This document shows positions 55,123 through 63,806 of a DNA stretch of 64,000 bases, in pieces. How positions within the stretch are numbered: the stretch's first letter is position 1; each line of letters starts with the position of its first letter. Origin of the DNA: Parabacteroides faecis. GTDB lineage: Bacteria; Bacteroidota; Bacteroidia; Bacteroidales; Tannerellaceae. The stretch spans positions 186,001 through 250,000 of the forward strand of contig NZ_BMPB01000013.1 in NCBI RefSeq assembly GCF_014647375.1. Direction: 5' to 3'. The position numbers and the translations under genes are program-made. Below the pieces are notes generated by a model, which ran no database searches, had not been told where the DNA came from, and saw only the letters and a program-made list of their open reading frames with translations.

Positions 55123-56202
55123 ATGTTAGATGCATATTTACATGTTTTTCTATTTCGATATATTTTATTATTAATTGTCTTTATTGAGTCTTTTTATTTG
55201 TTATTATTTTATAATCGTATACATGTTAATGGCGCTACAAATTTACGACTTACTTTGTTTTTTATATTTTGTCTATATTTTGTAGGATATAGACAATGGT
55301 GGATAGAAGATGTTTTTGGAGATTCTATACGTTATGGAAAAGCATATTTAGAGTTTTCATTATATAAATCATGGGATTTTGAAACCTATAAAGAATATGG
55401 ATTTTGGTTATTAACATATCTATGTAGATGGTTGGGGCTCTCAGTAGAGATGTTTTTTCTTGTTTGTGCATTTCTTTATCTTTTTCCTTTATTTGTATCT
55501 AGTTATAAGTTGTCAAAACAATATCCTCATTTGATTATATTATTTATTGTGACAACTATGAGTTTTTATATGTATGCAGTTGATGGAATAAGAAATGGTA
55601 TATCTACATCTTTTTTAATTTTAGCATTTGTGAATTATCGAAATACGTTACGATTTTTTATTTACTCATTAATTGCTTTTTCTTTCCATTACTCTGCAGT
55701 TTGGCCATTTTCGTTCTTTTGTATAGCAATTTTGTACCCTAAGGTTAAATTATATTTATTTGCCTGGGTGTTTTCAGTTTTTTGTGGATTTATGCTAAGT
55801 GGATATATAAAGAATCTACTTTTGATTATTCCTTTTTTGAATGAAAAAGCTGAGAGCTATCTGACTGGTACTGTAAGTTTAAGTATGTTTTCAAAAGTTG
55901 GATTCCGTTGGGATTTTGTTTTATATAGTTCGTTGCCTATCTGGTTTTCATCTTATTTTTATTTCATAAGATCTTATAGAAATGACTTTTATAATAAATT
56001 GTTTTCCTGTTATCTATTATCTAATATGCTATGGGTTTTTATAAATGAAGTTCCGTTTTCTAATAGATTTGCATATTTATCATGGTTTATGATGCCATTG
56101 TTAATTGTTTACCCAATGATTGATATGAAATATTTTAATTATAGATATACTTCTATATCAATTGTATTGATAGGATATTATTTATTTACGATTATTTTAT
56201 GA
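55123..56202 (+). CDS. EpsG/Wzy-type polysaccharide polymerase
   Basis: A 359-residue protein with about ten membrane helices. The first loop region FCLYFVGYRQWWIEDVFGDSIRYGKAYLEF and MYAVDGIRNGISTSFLILAFV with FSFHYSAVWPFSFF resemble the EpsG family (the last like F-H-x-SA). It follows a 95-bp gap with nothing recognisable and is joined to the next gene by a 4-bp overlap. It is the second polymerase candidate of the window and is strongly AT-rich. Confidence 0.82.
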   Translation: MLDAYLHVFLFRYILLLIVFIESFYLLLFYNRIHVNGATNLRLTLFFIFCLYFVGYRQWWIEDVFGDSIRYGKAYLEFSLYKSWDFETYKEYGFWLLTYLCRWLGLSVEMFFLVCAFLYLFPLFVSSYKLSKQYPHLIILFIVTTMSFYMYAVDGIRNGISTSFLILAFVNYRNTLRFFIYSLIAFSFHYSAVWPFSFFCIAILYPKVKLYLFAWVFSVFCGFMLSGYIKNLLLIIPFLNEKAESYLTGTVSLSMFSKVGFRWDFVLYSSLPIWFSSYFYFIRSYRNDFYNKLFSCYLLSNMLWVFINEVPFSNRFAYLSWFMMPLLIVYPMIDMKYFNYRYTSISIVLIGYYLFTIIL

Positions 56203-57197
56203 ATTCAAAGATTAGCTTAATAATACCAGTTTTTAATTTAGAAGCTTATATTGATCGATGCATTTCTAGTTTGCTTTTCCAAACTTATGAAAATTTGGAA
56301 TTTATTTTTGTCAATGATGGCTCTAAAGATAATTCGTTATCAATTTTACGTATGTACGAAAAGGAAGATAAACGTGTGAAGGTTATAGAACAAGAAAATG
56401 CGGGAGTTTCTGTTGCAAGAAATCGTGGTATTGAAGTTTCAACTGGAGATTATATCATGTTTGTTGATGGTGATGATTGGTTGGAATTTAATACAGTTGA
56501 AAAAATGTTTGAATATATAAATTCAGGGGACCATGATATTGCTTGTTGCAATTTTGTATTTGAGTGCTTAGAAACAGGTAAGAAACGTTATACTTCTCGT
56601 CCATTTACTTCATATGAATTGAAAGGTAGAGATATCCTTGCCTCTTATTTGTCTGGTAAAGGTTTATGGGCATCTTCGTGTGCTCGGTTATATAAAGTAT
56701 CTTTTTTGAAAACTTATTGTTTTCAGTTTGAACCAGGAGTTTCTATAGGGGAAGATGGTTTTTTCTCGCTTCAGGTAATGTCCAAGGCGAAATCAATAAT
56801 CATATGTGGAGATCCATTTTATCATGTACTTGTACGTTCTTCTAGTGCAACAAGAAGTGTAGCATATAATGGTTTTTTATTTAGAGAAAATTCTTATTGT
56901 AATTATTTATATAATAATGGTTTGTTAGAAGATTTTATAGAGGAGTATAGGGTATGGTTTCTTTGGTCTTGTACTTCTTATATTTTGAAAGCTGCATTAA
57001 GACTTTCTTATGCTAATTTTAAGACTTCTTATGATAGATATGTCATTGATTCAAATTTTTACCAATTTAATAAACACTCTATTCGTAAAAGAATGTCTTT
57101 GAAAAAGTATCTATTGGCATTGTTGTCTAAATATCCACAATTGGCTTACAGCATTTTTTATATCTATACGAAGATGTATAAAAAATATTTGTTTTGA
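56199..57197 (+). CDS. GT2-family glycosyltransferase
   Basis: A 332-residue GT-A enzyme: ISLIIPVFNLEAYIDRCISSLL, LEFIFVNDGSKDNSLSIL, NAGVSVARNRGIEVSTGDYIMFVDGDDWLE (metal site) and DIACCNFVFECLETGKKR. It belongs to the plus operon and is separated from the dehydratase by 24 bp. The donor is unknown. Confidence 0.9.
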   Translation: MNSKISLIIPVFNLEAYIDRCISSLLFQTYENLEFIFVNDGSKDNSLSILRMYEKEDKRVKVIEQENAGVSVARNRGIEVSTGDYIMFVDGDDWLEFNTVEKMFEYINSGDHDIACCNFVFECLETGKKRYTSRPFTSYELKGRDILASYLSGKGLWASSCARLYKVSFLKTYCFQFEPGVSIGEDGFFSLQVMSKAKSIIICGDPFYHVLVRSSSATRSVAYNGFLFRENSYCNYLYNNGLLEDFIEEYRVWFLWSCTSYILKAALRLSYANFKTSYDRYVIDSNFYQFNKHSIRKRMSLKKYLLALLSKYPQLAYSIFYIYTKMYKKYLF

Positions 57198-57221
57198 TTA
57201 AATGTAATTGTTATATAAGAT

Positions 57222-58244
57222 ATGTCTATATTTAAAGATAAAGTCCTTTTGATTACTGGAGGCACAGGTTCTTTTGGTAATATGGTTTTAAAGCGTTTTC
57301 TAGATTCGGATATTAAGGAAATACGTATTTTTAGTCGAGATGAAAAAAAACAAGATGATATGCGGCATTTGCTTCAAAATCCTAAAGTGAAGTTTTATAT
57401 AGGAAATGTCAGGGATCGTTCTTCTGTGGATAATGCTATGGCGGGTGTAGATTATGTGTTTTCTGCAGCAGCATTAAAACAGGTTCCTTCTTGTGAGTTT
57501 TTTCCTATGCAGGCCGTAATGACGAATGTGATGGGGACTAATAATGTTATAGAGTCTGCAATACTGCATAAAGTAAAAAATGTAGTAGTGTTATCTACAG
57601 ATAAAGCTGCCTATCCTATAAATGCGATGGGAGTTAGTAAAGCAATGATGGAGAAAGTCGCAATAGCGAGAGGACGTTCATTAGGTGCCAATGCGGAAAC
57701 AACAATTTGTTGTACCCGATATGGGAATGTAATGGCAAGTCGTGGTTCGGTTATTCCACTTTGGATAGAGCAAATCGAACGGCATTTACCTCTTACTATT
57801 ACAGATCCTAATATGACTCGATTTATGATGACATTAGACGATGCGGTGGATTTGGTTATTTATGCTTTTGAACATGGGAGTAATGGAGATCTATTTGTCC
57901 AAAAAGCGCCTGCGGCCACATTGGTAACTTTAGCATCAGCACTAAAAGAGTTATTTCATTCGGATTCTGAGATTCGGATTATAGGAACAAGACATGGTGA
58001 AAAAATATATGAGACGTTAGTTACTCGTGAGGAAATCGTTCGGGCAGAAGATATGGGGGAATATTTTAGAGTTCCGTGTGATGCAAGAGATTTGAACTAC
58101 GATCGATTAGAGTCAGGGAACGAAAGGATTACTCCTACTGATGATTATCATTCTCACAATACAAGGCGTTTGGATATAGAGGAAATGAAAGCATTATTGT
58201 TAAAGGTCGATTATGTAAGAGTAAAATTAGGTTTAAGTTTATGA
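57222..58244 (+). CDS. CapE/FnlA-like UDP-GlcNAc 4,6-dehydratase/5-epimerase
   Basis: A 340-residue soluble SDR enzyme: VLLITGGTGSFGNMVLKRFL, IRIFSRDEKKQDDMR, VVLSTDKAAYPINAMGVSKAMMEK, TRYGNVMASRGSVIPLWIEQI. CapE converts UDP-GlcNAc to UDP-2-acetamido-2,6-dideoxy-beta-L-arabino-hexos-4-ulose, the first step toward UDP-L-FucNAc or L-QuiNAc type sugars. The next gene is a reductase, as usual. The third enzyme for L-FucNAc, a CapG/FnlC-type 2-epimerase, is not beside it; the WecB at 35410 looks like the ManNAc type. Confidence 0.93.
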   Translation: MSIFKDKVLLITGGTGSFGNMVLKRFLDSDIKEIRIFSRDEKKQDDMRHLLQNPKVKFYIGNVRDRSSVDNAMAGVDYVFSAAALKQVPSCEFFPMQAVMTNVMGTNNVIESAILHKVKNVVVLSTDKAAYPINAMGVSKAMMEKVAIARGRSLGANAETTICCTRYGNVMASRGSVIPLWIEQIERHLPLTITDPNMTRFMMTLDDAVDLVIYAFEHGSNGDLFVQKAPAATLVTLASALKELFHSDSEIRIIGTRHGEKIYETLVTREEIVRAEDMGEYFRVPCDARDLNYDRLESGNERITPTDDYHSHNTRRLDIEEMKALLLKVDYVRVKLGLSL

Positions 58245-59098
58245 GGGTCTTAATTTTGGGAGCTACCGGTATGGCCGGTCATTTAATCACACTCTACTTT
58301 AAGGAGAGAGGGTATGATACAGTAGCCTTTGCTACAAGGAAAATTTCTTATTGTGAATGCATAGTAGGAGATGCTTTTGAACTTGATAAGTTACAAAATA
58401 TTCTTATTGAGGGAAAATATGATGTGGTAATTAATTGTATAGGTTTACTTAATCAAACAGCAGAAGACAATCCTGATAAAGCAATTTTTTTAAATAGTTA
58501 TTTGCCTCATATCCTTGAGAGTTGGTTAAAAGATAAGTCAACAAAGCTCATTCATATGAGTACAGATTGTGTATTTGCAGGAAATACAGGTCCTTATACA
58601 GAAAAAAGTTTTCCAGATGGAAAAACAATGTACGATCGTTCTAAAGCTTTAGGTGAGATTAATAATAATAAAGATTTGACCTTTCGAAATTCAATAATTG
58701 GTCCTGATATGAAGTGTTATGGCATTGGACTTTTTAATTGGTTTATGAAGCAAAAATCGTCTATTTATGGTTTCACTGGTGCTATTTGGACGGGGGTAAC
58801 TACTCTTACATTGGCGAAAGCTATTGAAAAAGCTATTGATGAAAATTTAACAGGAATATATAATTTGGTAAATAATGAAACTATCTCTAAGTATGATTTG
58901 TTGAATCTTTTTAATTGTTGTTGTAAAAAGCATCCTATAGAGATCTTGAAAAATAATGATTTCAATTTAGATAAAACTTTAATTAATACTCGTAAGGATT
59001 TTTCTTTTAAAGTTCCTTCCTATAAAGATATGATTGTGGAGATGAAAGATTGGATTGATGAACATAGTGGTTATTATCCTATATATTATTATCAGTAG
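58241..59098 (+). CDS. RmlD-like NDP-sugar reductase
   Basis: A 285-residue SDR protein: VLILGATGMAGHLITLYF, DVVINCIGLLNQTAEDNPDKA, IHMSTDCVFAGNTGPYTEK and the Tyr-x3-Lys pair MYDRSKALGE. It lacks the C-terminal cupin domain of CapF. It probably reduces the 4-keto sugar made by the CapE-like enzyme, with which it overlaps by 4 bp; the exact product cannot be told. Confidence 0.88.
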   Translation: MRVLILGATGMAGHLITLYFKERGYDTVAFATRKISYCECIVGDAFELDKLQNILIEGKYDVVINCIGLLNQTAEDNPDKAIFLNSYLPHILESWLKDKSTKLIHMSTDCVFAGNTGPYTEKSFPDGKTMYDRSKALGEINNNKDLTFRNSIIGPDMKCYGIGLFNWFMKQKSSIYGFTGAIWTGVTTLTLAKAIEKAIDENLTGIYNLVNNETISKYDLLNLFNCCCKKHPIEILKNNDFNLDKTLINTRKDFSFKVPSYKDMIVEMKDWIDEHSGYYPIYYYQ

Positions 59099-59108
59099 TG
59101 TATAAATT

Positions 59109-60167
59109 ATGGAAGAATATTGTGGTTCAAATATTTTGCTATTCATTCCAGGAGGAGTGAACACTTTATATGGAAAAGCTATATATAATTGTCTTGTAAG
59201 TAAAGGATGCAATGTTTCTGTTTATCCGGAACGACCAAGTTCTAAAACTGTAGACAAAATAGTATTACGTCTTGTGAAACGAACAATGCCTTCTTATTTC
59301 TGTTCTTATATAAAGCATGTTATTCAATTAGAACGGAAGTATTTTGATTTTATTTTTGTTATACGAGGTGAAGGATTTAGTCCTGTTGCTGTTGATATGT
59401 TACGAGATGCCTACCCTATGGCTAAATTAATTTTATATACTTGGGATGTATTTGCTACTAATGATCTTTCTTGGATTGTTAAAAGTTTTGATAGAACCAT
59501 ATCTTTTGATATAGGAGATGCTAAAAAATATAAAATGGTTTTTCGTCCTTCATTTTTTTTACCTGAGCATCTTACTCTTTCGAAGATAGAACCGATTAAG
59601 TATGACTTATTCATGGTTGGGACTATATCTAGCGATAGATATTACTGGATGAAAAGGATGGAAAGATATCTTCAGAATAAAGGGATGAATTATTTTTTTT
59701 ATTATTATATTCCATCATATCCATCTTTAATACAAGCAAAGATAAGGGGAAACATTCCTTTGTTGTGTAATAAAAAAGAATTTCATTTTACACCATTATC
59801 TATTGAAGATCAGTCATACTATATTGCCCAATCCAAATGTTTTTTTGATGTACAACATAGATTACAAACAACAAGTCTGAATAGACGTCCATTTGAAGCT
59901 TTAGCAACACGCACAAAATTAGTGACGAATTCAAATTGTGTATGTGATTATAATTTTTATAGAAAAAATAATATATGTGTAGTCTCAGACGATATAGATA
60001 TTCCAGAAAATTTTATGACTTCCCCTTTTGAAGATGTACCAGATTCGATAAAAAGTCTTTATACAGTAGATGCTTGGCTCAATGATATTTGGAGATTGGA
60101 TTTGGAAGAGTCTTATTTGAAATTTTTTAATTCAAATTGTAAAACAGATGAAATATTTCATAGATAG
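59109..60167 (+). CDS. Putative GT-B glycosyltransferase, CgeB/CpsH-like
   Basis: A 352-residue protein without signal peptide. The pattern NILLFIPGGVNTLYGKAIYNCL, LILYTWDVFATNDLSW, YDLFMVGTISSDRYYWMKRME and the donor-site-like block LNRRPFEALATRTKLVTNS resembles CgeB-like and capsule CpsH-like transferases. It is AT-rich like its neighbours. Assignment is by overall shape, so a glycosyltransferase role is probable but not sure. Confidence 0.7.
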   Translation: MEEYCGSNILLFIPGGVNTLYGKAIYNCLVSKGCNVSVYPERPSSKTVDKIVLRLVKRTMPSYFCSYIKHVIQLERKYFDFIFVIRGEGFSPVAVDMLRDAYPMAKLILYTWDVFATNDLSWIVKSFDRTISFDIGDAKKYKMVFRPSFFLPEHLTLSKIEPIKYDLFMVGTISSDRYYWMKRMERYLQNKGMNYFFYYYIPSYPSLIQAKIRGNIPLLCNKKEFHFTPLSIEDQSYYIAQSKCFFDVQHRLQTTSLNRRPFEALATRTKLVTNSNCVCDYNFYRKNNICVVSDDIDIPENFMTSPFEDVPDSIKSLYTVDAWLNDIWRLDLEESYLKFFNSNCKTDEIFHR

Positions 60168-60251
60168 TATATAGGATTTTGTTTTTATATTTTATTGATT
60201 GAGATAATTTTGTGTGTTTTCGGTTGAATTTGAGGATGAAAATTGTTTAAT

Positions 60252-60887
60252 ATGTATAGATGTTTTTGGAAGCAGATAATTGATTTTATTTTATCTCTAT
60301 TAATATTGATTGTACTTTTCCCAATATTATTAGTTGTGACTCTGTGTTTATATTTCACAAACAAAGGAGCCGGTGTTTTCTTTCTTCAAGAGCGTCCGGG
60401 TAAGAATGGGAAGATCTTCAAGGTTATTAAGTTCAAGACAATGACGGATGAGCGGGATGCTGAGGGAAAATTGTTGCCTGATGCTGATCGTTTGACGAAG
60501 ATCGGGAAATTTATTCGTTCTACTTCAATTGATGAATTGCCACAGTTGATTAATGTGCTTAAAGGGGATATGGCATTGATTGGTCCGAGACCGTTGTTGC
60601 CTGAATATCTACCGTTTTACACTACAAAACAGGCACGAAGACATGAAGTTCGTCCAGGTATAACTGGTTGGGCACAAGTAAATGGAAGAAATTTTCTCCC
60701 ATTTAGTAAACGGTTTGAATTAGACGTTTGGTATGTTGATAATTGTACATTTAAGACCGATTTAAAAATCATACTTATGTCAATAAAGAAAGTGCTACTT
60801 CGGAAGGACATATCTATTGGTTCAAATGTATCAAGAGATGCCGATGACCTAGGTTTTACAAAATATATCAAATATACAAAAGAATGA
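60252..60887 (+). CDS. PglC-like initiating sugar-phosphate transferase
   Basis: I take the ATG at 60252 (MYRCFWKQIIDF); a TTG three codons earlier is in frame. The 211-residue protein has one N-terminal membrane-anchoring segment (IIDFILSLLILIVLFPILL) and the monotopic phosphoglycosyl transferase core: VFFLQERPGKNGKIFKVIKFKTM, the catalytic Asp-Glu in STSIDELPQLINVLKGDMALIGPRPLL, HEVRPGITGWAQVNGRN. The enzyme moves a sugar-1-phosphate, often bacillosamine-like, to undecaprenyl phosphate. It gives the plus operon its own starting step, besides WecA in the minus operon. Confidence 0.94.
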   Translation: MYRCFWKQIIDFILSLLILIVLFPILLVVTLCLYFTNKGAGVFFLQERPGKNGKIFKVIKFKTMTDERDAEGKLLPDADRLTKIGKFIRSTSIDELPQLINVLKGDMALIGPRPLLPEYLPFYTTKQARRHEVRPGITGWAQVNGRNFLPFSKRFELDVWYVDNCTFKTDLKIILMSIKKVLLRKDISIGSNVSRDADDLGFTKYIKYTKE

Positions 60888-61519
60888 AAAAACTAATTAT
60901 AGTAGGTGGAGGTGGAATGGGACGCTCCGTGTATTGTATTGCAAAAGGTTGCGTTGATTTCAATAAAGATTTTTCAATTAAAGGTTTTATTGATGATAAT
61001 TTGCATTCACTGGATGGCTTTGAGGCTTATCCTCCGCTGTTGGGAACTATTGATGGTTATCAAATAGAAGACAATGATGTTTTTGTTTGTTCTATCGGAA
61101 ACACAAAAGTAAAAAAGATGGTATGTGAAAAATTAAAGGAGAGAGGAGCCAAATTCTATACCTTGATACATAAAACAGCAATAGTTAGAGAGAATGTTAA
61201 AATAGGTGATGGTTGTATTATAGCTGAATATGCTTCTGTTGGAGCAGATTGCACAATAGGAGAAAATTGCTTGATTCAGACTTTTTCGATTGCCGCTCAT
61301 GATTGTAAAATTGGTAATTATGTTCGTATAGATACACACTCAACTTGTGTTGGTGGTGTAGTAGTTAAAGACATGGCAACAATTCATACAACTGCAGTTG
61401 TGAGTCATAAAGTTGTTATTGGCGAAGGTGCTACAGTGGCAGCAATGAGTTTTGTAATAAAGAAAGTGAGTCCATATACAACGGTTTACGGAAATCCTGC
61501 AAAGGTATTGTTAATGTAA
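60884..61519 (+). CDS. PglD/NeuD-like sugar O/N-acetyltransferase
   Basis: A 211-residue left-handed beta-helix enzyme. The N-terminal nucleotide-sugar domain is LIIVGGGGMGRSVYCIAKG. Hexapeptide repeats include NVKIGDGCIIAEYASVGADCTIGENCLI and the probable catalytic His in SIAAHDCKIGNYV. The end is VYGNPAKVLLM. In Pgl pathways it acetylates the 4-amino sugar using acetyl-CoA. It overlaps the PglC-like gene by 4 bp. A matching PglE-type aminotransferase is not seen in the window. Confidence 0.92.
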   Translation: MKKLIIVGGGGMGRSVYCIAKGCVDFNKDFSIKGFIDDNLHSLDGFEAYPPLLGTIDGYQIEDNDVFVCSIGNTKVKKMVCEKLKERGAKFYTLIHKTAIVRENVKIGDGCIIAEYASVGADCTIGENCLIQTFSIAAHDCKIGNYVRIDTHSTCVGGVVVKDMATIHTTAVVSHKVVIGEGATVAAMSFVIKKVSPYTTVYGNPAKVLLM

Positions 61520-61530
61520 AAACGGAAGGT

Positions 61531-62469
61531 ATGAAAGCATTTGTATTCCCGGGTCAGGGAAACCAGAAAGAAGGAATGGGTAAGGATCTCTACGAGAATT
61601 TCCCTAAAGCGAGAGCTGTTTTTGAACAAGCTAACGATATTTTAGGTGAGCGTTTTAGCGATGTGCTGTTTTCTGTGAATGAAGAGCAACTTATGGATAC
61701 TCGCTATACCCAGAAAGGTGTATTTATTTATGAGGTTGCTGCGGCATTAGGACAAGATCTTATTTCACCTGATTGTGTAGCAGGTCATTCATTGGGCGAG
61801 TATGCTGCATTAGTAATTTCGGGGGCATTAAGCTTTGAAGAATGTCTCAAGTTTATTGTAAAACGAGGTAATGTCTTTTATGAGGCATTTCAGAAACATC
61901 CAAGTGCAATGGGTGCCATTATTGGTATTGCTGAAGATAAGGTTCAGACCGTAATTGATAGAGTTAGTGAAGAGGATAGTGAGAAACTCTATATAGCGAA
62001 CTATAATGGTCCAGGACAATTAGTTGTTACAGGGGCTAGAAATTCTGTGAAAAAAGCATGTAAAATACTAAAGGAGATGGGGGCAAAGCGTGCTCTCGTT
62101 CTACCTCAGAAGGGCGTTGGACATTCTCCTAATTCTGTAGTAGAAGGATTAATTCTTAGTAAAGAACTCAGGAAACTTAATTGGTTGACTCCAAGAATCC
62201 CAATTTATCAAGATGTGGATGGTTTGCCACATACGGATCCAGTGGAGATTATGGACAATCAAATTAAGTTAATGACATCTCCTGTTCAGTGGACAAAGCT
62301 GATAGATAATATGCTTAACAATGGAGTAAATGAGTTTTATGAGTGTGGTACCGATGACACATTACAGAAAATCATTTGTAGAATGGCACCGGAGTCATTG
62401 GTTACATCAATCTTGCATACTCCTATTTACGAGGGAAAAGTACACGATTATTCAATAGTTAAAGAGTAA
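61531..62469 (+). CDS. FabD-like ACP S-acyltransferase
   Basis: A 312-residue acyltransferase: AFVFPGQGNQKEGMGKDLYE, nucleophile Ser87 in VAGHSLGEYAALV, and a second His in KGVGHSPNS. FabD moves malonyl from CoA to ACP in the cytoplasm. It follows the acetyltransferase by 11 bp and starts a run of four fatty-acid-type genes. A copy of the housekeeping fabD is not expected in a polysaccharide operon, so this is probably a dedicated one serving the ACP at 62508. Confidence 0.92.
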   Translation: MKAFVFPGQGNQKEGMGKDLYENFPKARAVFEQANDILGERFSDVLFSVNEEQLMDTRYTQKGVFIYEVAAALGQDLISPDCVAGHSLGEYAALVISGALSFEECLKFIVKRGNVFYEAFQKHPSAMGAIIGIAEDKVQTVIDRVSEEDSEKLYIANYNGPGQLVVTGARNSVKKACKILKEMGAKRALVLPQKGVGHSPNSVVEGLILSKELRKLNWLTPRIPIYQDVDGLPHTDPVEIMDNQIKLMTSPVQWTKLIDNMLNNGVNEFYECGTDDTLQKIICRMAPESLVTSILHTPIYEGKVHDYSIVKE

Positions 62470-62507
62470 TATATTTAATTTATTTATTAATTAATTTTTT
62501 TGCAATA

Positions 62508-62735
62508 ATGAATTTAGAAGAATTTATCAAGGCATTTGCCGAGGAATTTGATGAGACACCTGCTGATATTTTCAAGGCTGACACTAAATACAGACAGCTT
62601 AAAGAGTGGAGTTCTCTTACTGCTTTGAGTATTATCTCTATGGTTGACGACCAGTTTGATAAAACTATCACAGGTGCAGATATTCGCTCAACGGAAACCA
62701 TCGAAGATTTGTTTAACATTGTACAGGCAAAGTAA
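62508..62735 (+). CDS. Dedicated acyl carrier protein
   Basis: A 75-residue acidic four-helix protein. The expected phosphopantetheine site is Ser36 in EWSSLTALSII, in place of the usual D-S-L. The Trp before it and the SSL form are found in non-housekeeping carrier proteins. It is placed between the FabD-like and KASIII genes, so acyl groups are probably built on it for transfer to a sugar or lipid. Confidence 0.9.
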   Translation: MNLEEFIKAFAEEFDETPADIFKADTKYRQLKEWSSLTALSIISMVDDQFDKTITGADIRSTETIEDLFNIVQAK

Positions 62736-62740
62736 TTATT

Positions 62741-63805
62741 ATGGCTATTGCGAGTATTAAAAACGTCAAGATAGCTGGAATGGCGGCGTGTGTCCCTGAA
62801 CGTATAGAAGAAAACAGGGACTACACTCTGCTTCCTCCGGATGAGATTGAAAAGTATATTGAGACTACAGGTGTTGAACGTCGACATTGTGCTATACACG
62901 ATGGTAGTATTTGTACATCTGATCTCTGTCAAAAAGCGACTGAGGGGTTGCTTGAAAAACTTGGATGGGTAAAGGAAGAGGTGGATCTTATAGTCTTTGT
63001 ATCACAGACATGTGATTATCGCTTACCATCAACAGGTATCGTGTTACAGGATAAAATGGGCTTCCCAAAATCTACACTTGCTTTTGATATAACACTCGGT
63101 TGCTCTGGATTTGTAGTAGGTCTTGGCGTTGCTGGAAATATGGTGTCAACTGGTAACTTTAAGAAATGTCTTCTGATGGTGGGCAACACTCAATCTGAGT
63201 ATGCCAACTATAAGGATAAAAGTATGTGGTTTCTTTTAGGAGATGCTGGCACCGTCACTGCTCTTGAGTATAATCCCGAAGAAGCTGATAAGATTGATAT
63301 ATGTTATTCCACAGATGGATCAGGAAGAAAACATGTAATAGTACCTGATGGTGGTTCTCGAAATCCTGTCAGTCTGAAGTCTTTCGAGGAGGAAGCTGTC
63401 GGTGATGGGAATTTCCGTACCAGGCTAGATGAAAAAATGGATGGAGTTGAGGTCTTTGCTGCTGCGATTACTGGCGTTCCTAAATTATACAAACAATTGC
63501 TTCAAGAGTTTAATATTGACAATGAGAAAATGGATTACTGTTTGATTCATCAAGCAAGTAAGGTGCTTTTTGAGAAGTTAAGAAAGAAACTAAAGTTCCC
63601 GGAAGAAAAAACACCAATGAACTTAAAAGATTTTGGAAATACGAGTGGAGCAACCATCCCATTGTTAATGGTGTGCAAATTGAAAGAAGAGCTAGAGAGC
63701 CGTCCTCTTGAGATGGTTATGGCTGCTGTTGGTGTCGGTTTTTCTATCGGAACTGGACGTATTACTACCAACAAAATTAAAGTTTGTGATTTAATGTATT
63801 TATAA
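62741..63805 (+). CDS. FabH-like 3-oxoacyl-ACP synthase III
   Basis: A 354-residue thiolase-fold enzyme. The catalytic triad is visible: Cys121 in FDITLGCSGFVVGL, His in YCLIHQASKVL and Asn in DFGNTSGATIPLL. KASIII joins an acyl-CoA starter to malonyl-ACP. It begins 5 bp after the ACP gene. The substrate-binding loops differ from textbook FabH (VSQTCDYRLPSTGIVLQ), so the starter cannot be told. It probably makes a short 3-oxoacyl-ACP for the SDR that follows. Confidence 0.93.
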   Translation: MAIASIKNVKIAGMAACVPERIEENRDYTLLPPDEIEKYIETTGVERRHCAIHDGSICTSDLCQKATEGLLEKLGWVKEEVDLIVFVSQTCDYRLPSTGIVLQDKMGFPKSTLAFDITLGCSGFVVGLGVAGNMVSTGNFKKCLLMVGNTQSEYANYKDKSMWFLLGDAGTVTALEYNPEEADKIDICYSTDGSGRKHVIVPDGGSRNPVSLKSFEEEAVGDGNFRTRLDEKMDGVEVFAAAITGVPKLYKQLLQEFNIDNEKMDYCLIHQASKVLFEKLRKKLKFPEEKTPMNLKDFGNTSGATIPLLMVCKLKEELESRPLEMVMAAVGVGFSIGTGRITTNKIKVCDLMYL

Positions 63806-63806
63806 A

